Assembly: GCA_036562265.1 (NCBI GenBank)
Contig: DATCKS010000071.1
Coordinates: 1 to 27,412, forward strand
Direction of reading: 5' to 3'
From: DASVDK01 sp036562265 [NCBI: Thermodesulfobacteriota bacterium]
GTDB taxonomy: Bacteria; DASVDK01
Length of the DNA stretch: 27,412 nt
Positions within the stretch are counted from its first letter, which is position 1. Every line of letters begins with the position of its first letter. The notes beneath the pieces are model-generated. The model was not told the origin of the DNA and made no database searches. It saw nothing but the letters and a program-made list of their open reading frames with translations. Positions 1 to 7,063 of the stretch are shown piece by piece. The position numbers and the translations under genes are program-made.

Positions 1-2
1 CC

Positions 3-1019
3 GTGAACCGGGCCAACCCGGTACCCGCCCTCGGGACCATCGAGGCGACGAACCCCTGCGGCGAGGTGCCGCTCCTGCCCTACGAGAGCTGCGTCCTCGG
101 CTCGGTCAACCTCGCCAACATGGTCAGAACGGTCGGCGACCGGGCCGAGGTCGACTGGGCGCGGCTCGGGCGGACCGTCCGCACCGGCATCCGGTTCCTC
201 GACGACGTCGTCGAGGTGAACCGCGAGCCGCTTCCCGAGATCGCGGCCGCGACCCGCCGCACGCGCAAGGTCGGGCTCGGCGTCATGGGGTTCGCCGAGT
301 GCCTGATCGCGCTCGGCGTGCCGTACGGCTCCGACGAGTCGGTCGCGTGGGCCGATCGGATCATGACGTTCGTGGCGGAGGAAGCGCGGCAGGCGTCGCG
401 CGACCTGGCCGAGGAGCGGGGCTCGTTCCCGGCCTGGGGCGAGAGCGTGTTCGCCGGCCGGGGGGAGCCGATCCGCAACGCCACGCGGCTGTCGATCGCG
501 CCGACCGGCACGATCGGGATCATCGCCGGGACGAGCGGCGGGATCGAGCCGCTCTTCGCGCTCGCCTACCGGCGCGAGCACACCCTGGGGGGCGAGCCGT
601 TCGTCGAGGTGAACCCCCTCTTCGTCCGCCATGCGCGCCGCCACCTGCGAGACGCCGACCGGGTGATCGACGAGGTCGTCGCGCGCGGAAGCCTCAAGGG
701 GGTGTCGGGGGTTCCCGACACGGTGCGCCGGCTCTTCGTGACGGCGACCGAGGTGTCGCCGCGCGACCACCTCAGGGTCCAGGCGGCGTTCCAGGCCCAC
801 GTCGACAACGCCGTGTCGAAGACGATCAACCTCCCCGAGCACGCCACGCCGGCGGACGTCGGCGACGCCTACCTCATGGCGCACCGGATGGGGCTCAAGG
901 GGGTCACCGTCTTCAGATCGGGGTCGAAGGGGCGCCAGGTGCTGACGCTCGGCGCCGGCGAGCGGGCGGAGAGCCGCGAGTACTTCGCGAGCTGCGATCC
1001 CGACGCCTGCCGGATGTGA
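3..1019 (+). CDS. nrdJ: Adenosylcobalamin-dependent (class II) ribonucleotide reductase, C-terminal part
   Basis: This is the 3' end of a gene that begins before the window; 338 codons are visible. Class II reductases convert ribonucleotides to deoxyribonucleotides with an adenosylcobalamin-generated radical and need no oxygen. Residues 17-21 of the visible part read NPCGE, the Asn-x-Cys-x-Glu active site with the thiyl cysteine, and ESCVLGSVNLA follows with the second redox cysteine. PTGTIGIIAGTSGGIEPLF, a radical-barrel segment, lies further on. The protein ends SCDPDACRM, a Cys-x4-Cys tail suited to relaying electrons to the active site. The PRTase-hydrolase gene follows after 36 bases on the same strand, so they are probably co-transcribed. 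The B12-binding N-terminal part is not visible, so class II rather than class I rests on the NPCGE context and tail. M. tuberculosis NrdZ is the counterpart suggested by the neighbours. Confidence 0.9.
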   Translation: MNRANPVPALGTIEATNPCGEVPLLPYESCVLGSVNLANMVRTVGDRAEVDWARLGRTVRTGIRFLDDVVEVNREPLPEIAAATRRTRKVGLGVMGFAECLIALGVPYGSDESVAWADRIMTFVAEEARQASRDLAEERGSFPAWGESVFAGRGEPIRNATRLSIAPTGTIGIIAGTSGGIEPLFALAYRREHTLGGEPFVEVNPLFVRHARRHLRDADRVIDEVVARGSLKGVSGVPDTVRRLFVTATEVSPRDHLRVQAAFQAHVDNAVSKTINLPEHATPADVGDAYLMAHRMGLKGVTVFRSGSKGRQVLTLGAGERAESREYFASCDPDACRM

Positions 1020-1055
1020 AGGAAGGCGTGCCGAGCGAGGAGGAGGAAGAGGACC

Positions 1056-2411
1056 ATGGACGGACGAGGCGGATGGGAGACGCGCCGGACGTTCCGCGAC
1101 CGCGCCGAGGCGGGCGAGGCGCTCGCGGCTCGCCTGGCCGGCACGGTGCCCGAGGGGTGCGTCGTGGCCGCGATCCCGAGGGGCGGGGTCGCGGTGGCGC
1201 TCCCGGTCGCGCGGCGGCTCGGGGCGCCCTTGACGGTCGCCTACGCGCGGAAGCTGTCGGCGCCGTTCGCGGCCGAGCTGGCGTTCGGCGCGGTCGACGA
1301 GGACGGCGAGGTAGTCACGACACCGGAAACCGTCGAGGCGCTCGGCCTCGCCCCCCAGGACGTCATGGAGGCGAAGCAGCGGGTCCGCGGCGAGATCCAG
1401 CGGCGGATGGCGCGCTACCGCGTCCCGCCGCTCGCGACGTACCTGCCGGCGCCCGTCGTGCTCGTGGACGACGGCCTCGCGACCGGTCTCACCATGGAAG
1501 CAGCGGTCCGCTACGCCCGCCGCCACGGTGCGACCGAGGTGATCGTCGCCGTCCCCTGCGCGTCGGTGGAGGCGGCGAGGCGCTTCGGCCGCGAGGCCGA
1601 CCGCTTCGTCGGCCTCGTGGTCGACGAGGACTTCGTGGCGGTGGGGCAGTACTACGACGACTTCTCGCCGGTCACCGACGACGAGGTCGTGGCGATGCTC
1701 GAGGAGGCCAGGCGGGCGCGGATCGGCGGGGGGGTCGGCGGCGACCGCCTGCTGACCTTCCGGAACCCGCGCGGCCTCGAGCTGGCCGGCGAGCTGCTCC
1801 TGCCGTCCGGCGCCGGCCCCTTCCCGACCGTCGTCTTCGCACACGGGTGGCGGAGCGGCAAGGAGAGCCCGCGAAACCGCGCGGCCGCCGAGGCGCTCAG
1901 GGCGGCGGGGTTCGCCGCGTGCCTGTTCGACTTCACCGGGCACGGCGAGAGCGAGGGGACGCTCGAGGAGAGCACCGTCGAGCGGCAGGTGGAGGACCTC
2001 GGCGCGGCGATCGACGCCGTCCTCGCCGAGGGGGCCACCGACGAGACGCGCATCGGCGTCGCCGGCGCCAGCTCGGGGGGCGCCGTGGCGCTCCTGCGGG
2101 CCTCGATCGATTCCCGCATCCGCGCGCTCGTGCTCCGGTCGGCCAACCCCGCGGGGGCGGAGGACGCCGCCTGGCGCGTCCGGGTCCCCACGCTCCTCGT
2201 CGTCGGCGAGCACGACACGCCGACGCTGGCGGCCAACCAGGCGCTCGCGGCCCGCCTGGCCGGTCCGCACCGCCTCGAGGTGGTGCCGGGGGGCGACCAC
2301 CTCTTCGAGGACCCGACCGCCCTTGGGCGGGCCGTCGAGGCGACGGTGGCGTGGTTCTCGGAGCACCTGGCGCCCGCAGCCGAGGGCCGGCGCCGCCACG
2401 GCGCCGCGTGA
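1056..2411 (+). CDS. Phosphoribosyltransferase fused to an alpha/beta hydrolase
   Basis: A two-domain protein of 451 residues. The N-terminal half (about 15-215) is a type I phosphoribosyltransferase fold; its PRPP loop is VVLVDDGLATGLTM at about 133-146, where the two Asp and the Thr-Gly bind the ribose phosphate and pyrophosphate. The C-terminal half (about 225-440) is a dienelactone-hydrolase-like alpha/beta hydrolase: oxyanion region VVFAHGWRSGKES, nucleophile elbow GASSG with Ser339, then VGEHDTP and GGDHLFEDP, which probably supply the acid and the catalytic His. A purine-rich ribosome site (GAGGAGGAGGA) lies 9 or more bases before the ATG. The length and domain order resemble Rv0571c of M. 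tuberculosis (443 residues, DosR regulon). Substrates of both domains are unknown. It sits between the reductase and the HPF gene in a probable operon. Confidence 0.85.
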   Translation: MDGRGGWETRRTFRDRAEAGEALAARLAGTVPEGCVVAAIPRGGVAVALPVARRLGAPLTVAYARKLSAPFAAELAFGAVDEDGEVVTTPETVEALGLAPQDVMEAKQRVRGEIQRRMARYRVPPLATYLPAPVVLVDDGLATGLTMEAAVRYARRHGATEVIVAVPCASVEAARRFGREADRFVGLVVDEDFVAVGQYYDDFSPVTDDEVVAMLEEARRARIGGGVGGDRLLTFRNPRGLELAGELLLPSGAGPFPTVVFAHGWRSGKESPRNRAAAEALRAAGFAACLFDFTGHGESEGTLEESTVERQVEDLGAAIDAVLAEGATDETRIGVAGASSGGAVALLRASIDSRIRALVLRSANPAGAEDAAWRVRVPTLLVVGEHDTPTLAANQALAARLAGPHRLEVVPGGDHLFEDPTALGRAVEATVAWFSEHLAPAAEGRRRHGAA

Positions 2412-2441
2412 CCGCCGGCCTCGCGATCGAGAGGAGACGAC

Positions 2442-2981
2442 ATGGACGTCGAGATCGAGAACCAGTGCCGCGGCATCCCCGTGCAGGCGAGCTGGCGGAA
2501 GCTCATCGACGCGCGGGTGCGCGAACTCGAGACGCGCTACCCGCGCATGGTCCGCCTCCACGTGACGCTCAAGCACGACCGGCACCACCGGCAGGGGGCC
2601 GACGAGGTCGCGCTCCTCGCCCTGATGCCGGGGCGGACGCTGCGCGTGAACAAGGTGGGGGAACGGATGACCGACGCCCTGCACGCCGCCTTCGAGGTGC
2701 TCGAGCGCGAACTCGCGGAGTACGCCGAGCGGCTCAGGGGCTTCGGCAAGCCGCCGGGCCCGAGGCCGCAGGGGATCATCCACAAGCTCTTCCCCGAGCG
2801 CGGCTACGGCTTCGTGCTGCTCCCGGCGGGCGAGGAGGTCTACTTCCACCGCAACGCGCTGCACGACCTCGAGTTCGAGACGCTCTCGACGGGGCAGGCG
2901 GTGGAGGTCGAGGTGGAGGAGGGGCGTGAGGGGCCGCAGGCCTCGCGCGTCTTCCCGGTCGGCGAGAGGTGGACGGCATGA
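2442..2981 (+). CDS. HPF/RaiA-type ribosome hibernation protein fused to a cold-shock domain
   Basis: The protein has 179 residues. Residues 1 to about 105 match the ribosome-associated inhibitor/hibernation factor fold (MDVEIENQCRGIPVQASW, then a basic segment LKHDRHHRQG and a helix DALHAAFEVLERELAEY), which sits in the decoding centre of idle ribosomes. Residues about 110-175 form a cold-shock OB domain with RNP1-like GYGFVLLP and RNP2-like EVYFHRNAL. Ribosome binding is therefore joined to single-stranded RNA binding in one chain. GAGGAG lies 5 bases upstream of the ATG. The stop codon overlaps the next start as ATGA, which suggests translational coupling. A role in translation arrest during stress is inferred from the family. 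Confidence 0.88.
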   Translation: MDVEIENQCRGIPVQASWRKLIDARVRELETRYPRMVRLHVTLKHDRHHRQGADEVALLALMPGRTLRVNKVGERMTDALHAAFEVLERELAEYAERLRGFGKPPGPRPQGIIHKLFPERGYGFVLLPAGEEVYFHRNALHDLEFETLSTGQAVEVEVEEGREGPQASRVFPVGERWTA

Positions 2982-3364
2982 CGACGCCATTCGTCCAGCA
3001 GATCATCGACGCGACGGGTCCGGTCCCGCCCGAGGTCGTCGAGCGGGCCACGGCGGCGGTCTTCCACACGCTGCGCGACCAGCTCACGCCCGAGGAGGCC
3101 GACCGGATCGCGGCGCAGCTTCCCGGCGAGCTGAAGGCGATGTGGCGCGCCGGGGAGCGGCCCGACCGGACGCCCGAGAAGCTGCACCTCGAGGAGTTCC
3201 TCGAGCGGATCGAGCGACGCGCCGGTCTCGGGTCGCCGCGCGAGGCGCGCTGGATGGCGCTGATGGTCTTCGGCGCGCTCAAGGACCGGATCTCCGACGG
3301 CGAGGCGAACGACATCCTGGCCGAACTCCCCCCGGACCTCGAGGAACTCTGGGAGGAGGCGTAA
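2978..3364 (+). CDS. DUF2267 family protein
   Basis: A small acidic helical protein, 128 residues from the ATG at 2978. That start is chosen because it overlaps the preceding stop (ATGA) and has GAGAGG about 9 bases upstream; an in-frame GTG at 2969 would add three residues. The sequence has the repeated helical pattern of DUF2267: LRDQLTPEEADRIAAQLPGE in the first half and LKDRISDGEANDILAELP in the second, so it is an internal duplication of one helical unit. No signal peptide or membrane segment is visible. Its biochemical role is unknown; members often occur beside USP and other stress genes, as here. Confidence 0.85.
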   Translation: MTTPFVQQIIDATGPVPPEVVERATAAVFHTLRDQLTPEEADRIAAQLPGELKAMWRAGERPDRTPEKLHLEEFLERIERRAGLGSPREARWMALMVFGALKDRISDGEANDILAELPPDLEELWEEA

Positions 3365-3371
3365 CGGCGCC

Positions 3372-4355
3372 ATGGCAACTCTTGCACTGGCCGGCGACGT
3401 CATGCTCGGACGGGGCGTGAACGAGGCGCTCCGGACGATGACGCCCGAGGAGCCGTGGGGCGACGTCCTGCCGCTCCTCGAGGAGGCCGACGCGCGCGTC
3501 GTGAACCTCGAGTGCGCGATCACGACCCACCGGATCCCCTGGGCGCGGACGCCCAAGGTCTTTCACTTCCGGGCCGACCCCTCGGCCGTCGCCGTCCTCG
3601 CCGCCGCCCGCATCGACGCCGTGAGCCTCGCGAACAACCACACGCTCGACTTCGAGGAGGCGGGGCTCCTCGACACGCTCGCCCACCTCGACGCGGCCGG
3701 CATCCGCCACGCCGGGGCGGGGAGGGACCTCGCGGCGGCGAGGGAGCCGGCCCTCTTCGACGCCGGCGACACGCGGATCGCGCTCGTGGCCGCGACCGAC
3801 AACGAGCCGGACTTCGCGGCCGGCCCCGACTCGCCCGGCACGAACTACGTCCCGGTCTCGCTCGACCCGATCGTCCTCGAAAGCGTCGAGGTGATGATCG
3901 GCGCGGCGCGCGACGCCGGGGCCCGGATCGTCGTCTTCTCGAACCACTGGGGGCCGAACATGGTCGAGCGGCCGAGCGACCGCTTCCGCGCCTTCGCCCA
4001 GGCGGTGATCGACAGGGGCGCCGACGCCTACTACGGCCACAGCGCGCACCTCGTCCAGGGCATCGAGGTCTACCGCGGCCGGCCGATCCTCTACGACACC
4101 GGCGACTTCCTCGACGACTACGCCGTCGACCCCGTGCTGCGCAACGACCGGTCGTGTCTCTTCCGGCTCGCGATCGAGGGGGACGACGTCGTCGGGCTCG
4201 ACGTCGTCCCGGTCAGCCTCTCGTACGCGCGCGTGGGGATCGCGACCGGCGACGAGCGCGAGGCCATCCTCGAGCGCGTCGCCCGCCTGTCGGCCGAGTT
4301 CGGGACGACCTTCGAACGCCGCAACGGGCGGCTCACTCTCCCCCTGGGCTCCTGA
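3372..4355 (+). CDS. CapA/PGA_cap family metallophosphatase-like protein
   Basis: A protein of 327 residues in the CapA family, named for a poly-gamma-glutamate capsule protein but with a calcineurin-like metallophosphoesterase fold. Visible metal-site motifs are GDVMLGRG (Asp9), VNLECAIT (Asn45, Glu47), LANNHTLDF, FSNHWGPN and GHSAHLVQGIEVYRGRP, followed by YDTGDFLDDY where the family usually has YSLGNF. There is no N-terminal signal peptide, so it is probably cytoplasmic, which argues against a simple capsule-export role. It closes the first operon, 7 bases after the DUF2267 gene. M. tuberculosis Rv0574c, next to pncB2 and nrdZ, is a DosR-regulon member of the same family. Substrate unknown. 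Confidence 0.85.
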   Translation: MATLALAGDVMLGRGVNEALRTMTPEEPWGDVLPLLEEADARVVNLECAITTHRIPWARTPKVFHFRADPSAVAVLAAARIDAVSLANNHTLDFEEAGLLDTLAHLDAAGIRHAGAGRDLAAAREPALFDAGDTRIALVAATDNEPDFAAGPDSPGTNYVPVSLDPIVLESVEVMIGAARDAGARIVVFSNHWGPNMVERPSDRFRAFAQAVIDRGADAYYGHSAHLVQGIEVYRGRPILYDTGDFLDDYAVDPVLRNDRSCLFRLAIEGDDVVGLDVVPVSLSYARVGIATGDEREAILERVARLSAEFGTTFERRNGRLTLPLGS

Positions 4356-4357
4356 AT

Positions 4358-4405
4358 GGGGTCAGGCCTTTCCGTTTTCCAGGGGGTCAGGCCTTTCCAT
4401 TTTCC
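4358..4405. repeat. Tandem REP-like repeat, two copies
   Basis: Two 23-base units, 4358-4380 and 4383-4405, differ at one position (G or A at base 17) and lie 25 bases apart. Each contains GTCAGGCCTTTCC followed by a short pyrimidine tail. They sit in the gap between the converging CapA and LigD-domain genes. From memory, similar GGGGTCAGG-type units are scattered near REP-associated tyrosine transposase (RAYT) genes in many genomes, so this is probably a non-autonomous mobile or extragenic repeat. No transposase is present in the window. Confidence 0.6.
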
Positions 4406-4442
4406 TGGGGGCGCCGGACTGGCGCGGAGAACGTCGGGGCCG

Positions 4443-4931
4443 TCACCGGCCCCTTAGCGCCCGCGCCTCGTCGGGGGTGAGCCTGGGGACGAGACGCCAG
4501 GGCGTGCGCGCGAACTCGTCGCGCCGCTTGACGAGGAGCCACTCCTTCCCGGTCCGCCCGCCGGCCATGCGGGCGAGCGCGAACCCTCCGCGCAGCGTCC
4601 GGCCGTGGAGGACCAGGGCGAGCGCGCCGCGCTCGAGCGCCGGCCCGGGGTCGCCGCCGTCGGCGGTCTCGTACGTGCCCTCGTCCCAGATCACGACCGG
4701 ACCGGCGCCGTAGCTCCCCTCGGGGAGGACCCCCTCGAAGTCGGCGTAGTCGAGCGGATGGTCGGGCACCTCGATGGCGAGGCGACGGTCCCGCGGATCC
4801 ATCGACGGGCCCCTCGGCACGGCCCACGACTTGAGGACGCCGCCCACCTCGAGTCGGAAGTCGAAGTGGAGCCGGGAGGCGTGGTGCTCGTGGACGACGA
4901 AGCGGCGGCGTGTGCGGCGGCGGCCCGGCAT
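4443..4931 (-). CDS. Stand-alone LigD 3'-phosphoesterase (PE) domain protein
   Basis: A protein of 162 residues consisting almost entirely of the 3'-phosphoesterase domain found at one end of bacterial DNA ligase D. That domain trims 3'-phosphate and ribonucleotide ends before non-homologous end joining. Catalytic and metal residues are visible: [15 protein letters not shown] carries the conserved His, His, Asp and Arg, [13 protein letters not shown] carries the later His, and [10 protein letters not shown] is the family signature. The N-terminus is a basic stretch (PGRRRTRRR). No polymerase or ligase domain is attached and no Ku gene is in view, so it probably acts alone on DNA or RNA ends. 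It is the last gene of the groEL-led operon. The ATG has no clear ribosome site; it starts 16 bases after the preceding stop. Confidence 0.85.
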   Translation of the reverse strand: MPGRRRTRRRFVVHEHHASRLHFDFRLEVGGVLKSWAVPRGPSMDPRDRRLAIEVPDHPLDYADFEGVLPEGSYGAGPVVIWDEGTYETADGGDPGPALERGALALVLHGRTLRGGFALARMAGGRTGKEWLLVKRRDEFARTPWRLVPRLTPDEARALRGR

Positions 4932-4947
4932 GCGCGTCGTCGTGCGC

Positions 4948-5193
4948 TCAGCGCGGCCGCGCGACGCGCAGGACGAGGCAGGCGTCGAACCGCTCGTCGG
5001 GGAAGGGGAGGGGCGGCGGCCCGTCGAACGGGGTCGCCGACCCGCCCCGGACGGCCCGCGACGCGGCCGCGGCGTCGAGACGGCTGCGCGGTCCCAGGAC
5101 CAGCAGGCGCTCGCCGGGCGCCGCCTGGAGCCACGGCTGGAGGTCCGCGAAGCCGCGGAACGGGGCGGCGCGCCGTGCGGCGGCCGTCCTCAT
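4948..5193 (-). CDS. Very small protein resembling a truncated class I methyltransferase
   Basis: An 81-residue reading frame that I consider real because its ATG overlaps the USP stop codon as ATGA and it fills the gap before the LigD-domain gene. The text [14 protein letters not shown] resembles motif I of SAM-dependent methyltransferases, but the glycine loop is degenerate. [17 protein letters not shown] closely resembles the post-motif-II segment (PFPDgsFDavl) of Methyltransf_11 proteins. The middle of the fold, with the SAM ribose acidic residue, and the whole C-terminal half are absent, so catalysis is doubtful. It could be a decayed gene or a small derived protein. Function not known. 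Confidence 0.5.
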   Translation of the reverse strand: MRTAAARRAAPFRGFADLQPWLQAAPGERLLVLGPRSRLDAAAASRAVRGGSATPFDGPPPLPFPDERFDACLVLRVARPR

Positions 5194-5627
5194 CGTGGGA
5201 GGGCTCCGCGCACCGTCATCACCGGGCAGGGGGCGGTGCGGATCACACGGTTCGCGACGCTCCCGAGGAGGAGCTGTCCGACCCGGCCGCGGCCGTGCGT
5301 CCCCATGACGATCAGGTCGGCGCGCCAGGCCTCGGCGGCCGCCACGATCTCGCGAGCGACGCTGCCGACGGCGACGTGCCCGCGTCCCCTGACCCCGGCG
5401 TCCACGAGGCCGGCCACGCGCGGCCGCAACTGCTCGTCCGCCCACCGCGCCTGCGCCGCGTGGATCCGGTCGACCTGGACGCCGCCGAGGTCGTCGGCGA
5501 AGAGCGGCGGCTCGGAGATCACGTGGAGGACCACCACGTCTCCGTCGAGCGCCAGGGCGAGACGCGCGGCCGCCTCGAGGGCGGCGTCCGCGGTGTCGGA
5601 GAAGTCGGTCGGGACGAGGAGCCGCAT
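5190..5627 (-). CDS. Universal stress protein (UspA family)
   Basis: A single-domain USP of 145 residues. The N-terminal strand and loop VPTDFSDTA carry the Asp that contacts adenine or ribose in ATP-binding members. The C-terminal loop GTHGRGRVGQLLLGS matches the full G-2x-G-9x-G-S nucleotide motif, and RTAPCPVMTV ends the fold. It is therefore probably an ATP-binding USP like MJ0577 or Rv2623. It lies 6 bases after pncB and overlaps the next small gene by 4 bases, so it is the third gene of the groEL operon. Confidence 0.93.
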   Translation of the reverse strand: MRLLVPTDFSDTADAALEAAARLALALDGDVVVLHVISEPPLFADDLGGVQVDRIHAAQARWADEQLRPRVAGLVDAGVRGRGHVAVGSVAREIVAAAEAWRADLIVMGTHGRGRVGQLLLGSVANRVIRTAPCPVMTVRGALPR

Positions 5628-5633
5628 GGGGCT

Positions 5634-7061
5634 TCACGCGCGTCGGCCGGACGACGGGTCCGGCCCGCTCGGGTCGAGGCCCTCGCGCCGGCGTACGGCC
5701 GCGACGGCCGCGCGCTGCCGTTCGGCGAGCCTGGGCGACAGCGAGACCGGATAGCGGACGTCGGCGTCGTCGAGCGCCCGAAGCCGCTCGGGCAGCGCCG
5801 CGATCTCGGCCCGGTGCCGGGCGCGGATCTCGTCGAGCCCGGGGCGGACGAGGATCTCGCCGTTCGCCATGACGCGCTCGAGCAGCGGCTCGAAGTCGTC
5901 ACCGGGCGGCGGCTCGTCGGCCGCCGCGATCCGGTCCTCGACGAAGCGGCCGGCCGCGTCGCGGCGCCGCCACACCTGCTTGGCCCCGCCGAGCGTGACC
6001 TTGCCGGCGCTGAGCTTGAGGCGAGGCGTCCCGTCGTACGCCACGAGCTTGTACGCCATGTCGAGCATCGGGGCGTCGGCGGAGGTCCCGAGCCGCGTGC
6101 CGACGCCGTACGAGTCGATCGGGGCGCCGGCGCGCGTGAGGGCCGCGATCTCGTACTCGTCGAGGCCGCCGCTGGCGACGATCCGGACGTCGGTAAGACC
6201 CGCCTCGTCGAGGATCGCGCGCACGGCACGGCTGTCGGCCAGGAGGTCGCCGCTGTCGATCCGCACGGCGGCGAGCCGGCCGCCCGTGGCGGCAAGCTCC
6301 CGCGCGACGGCCGCCGCGCGGCGGGCCCCCTGCCGCGTGTCGTAGGTGTCGATGAGGAGCGTCGCCGGACCGGGGAAGGTCGCCGCGAAGGCGCGGAAGG
6401 CGGCGACCTCGTCGGCGCACGCCTGGACGAACGAGTGGGCGACCGTCCCCATCACCGGGATGCCGTACCGCGCGCCGGCGAGGACGTGGCTCGTCCCGGC
6501 GAAGCCGGCGAGGTAGGCCGCACGGGCCACGGCGAGGCCGGCCTCGATCCCGGGCGTGCGCCTGAGCCCGAAGTCGAACAGGAGGGCGCCGCCGGCCGCC
6601 TCGACGCAGCGCGCCGCCTTCGTCGCGACGAGCGTCGCGTGGTGCATCGCGTTGACGACGAACGTCTCGGCGAGCTGCGCCTCGATGAGCGGGGCCTCCA
6701 CCTCCAGGATCGGCTCGTCGGGGAAGACGACCCGCCCCTCCGGCACGGCGCGCACGTCGCCGGTGAACCGGAACGCGACGAGACGGTCGACGAACTCGGC
6801 GCGGATCGGCAGGGTGCGCAGGTAGCGGAGGTCGTCCTCCTCGAACCTGAGCGAGGCGAGCCGGTCGAGCGCCTCGGCGAGGCCGGCCACGACGAGGAAC
6901 CGCCGCGAGGGGGGGAGCCGCCGGACGAACAGGTCGAAGACCGCCGGCCGGTCCATGCCGAGCGCCGCGTAGCTCGCCCCCATGGTGAGCTGGTAGAGGT
7001 CGGTCGCGAGGGCGAGCCCGTCGGGATGGATCGGCCGGGCGGCCGGCGGCTGCGACTGCAC
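5634..7061 (-). CDS. pncB: Nicotinate phosphoribosyltransferase
   Basis: A protein of 475 residues that makes nicotinate mononucleotide from nicotinate and PRPP, the first step of the Preiss-Handler route to NAD. Family motifs are TDLYQLTM near the N-terminus, FDFGLRRTPG, GTSHVLAGARYGIPVMGTVAHS, the phosphate-binding VRIDSGDL, IVASGGLDE and SYGVGTRLGTS, then KLVAYDGTPRLKLSAGK. I start it at GTG 7061, which has GGAG five bases upstream and lies two bases after the groEL stop. The only visible alternative, the Met in QLTM, would cut off a conserved motif. In M. tuberculosis the second copy, pncB2, belongs to the DosR regulon and lies beside nrdZ. NAD salvage during respiratory arrest is a reasonable inferred role. 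Confidence 0.95.
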   Translation of the reverse strand: MQSQPPAARPIHPDGLALATDLYQLTMGASYAALGMDRPAVFDLFVRRLPPSRRFLVVAGLAEALDRLASLRFEEDDLRYLRTLPIRAEFVDRLVAFRFTGDVRAVPEGRVVFPDEPILEVEAPLIEAQLAETFVVNAMHHATLVATKAARCVEAAGGALLFDFGLRRTPGIEAGLAVARAAYLAGFAGTSHVLAGARYGIPVMGTVAHSFVQACADEVAAFRAFAATFPGPATLLIDTYDTRQGARRAAAVARELAATGGRLAAVRIDSGDLLADSRAVRAILDEAGLTDVRIVASGGLDEYEIAALTRAGAPIDSYGVGTRLGTSADAPMLDMAYKLVAYDGTPRLKLSAGKVTLGGAKQVWRRRDAAGRFVEDRIAAADEPPPGDDFEPLLERVMANGEILVRPGLDEIRARHRAEIAALPERLRALDDADVRYPVSLSPRLAERQRAAVAAVRRREGLDPSGPDPSSGRRA

Positions 7062-7063
7062 GG

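Noticed and set aside
3373-3386. TGGCAACTCTTGCA at the start of the CapA-like gene as a sigma-54 promoter
   Set aside because: GG-to-GC spacing is 10 rather than 12 and it lies inside the coding start.
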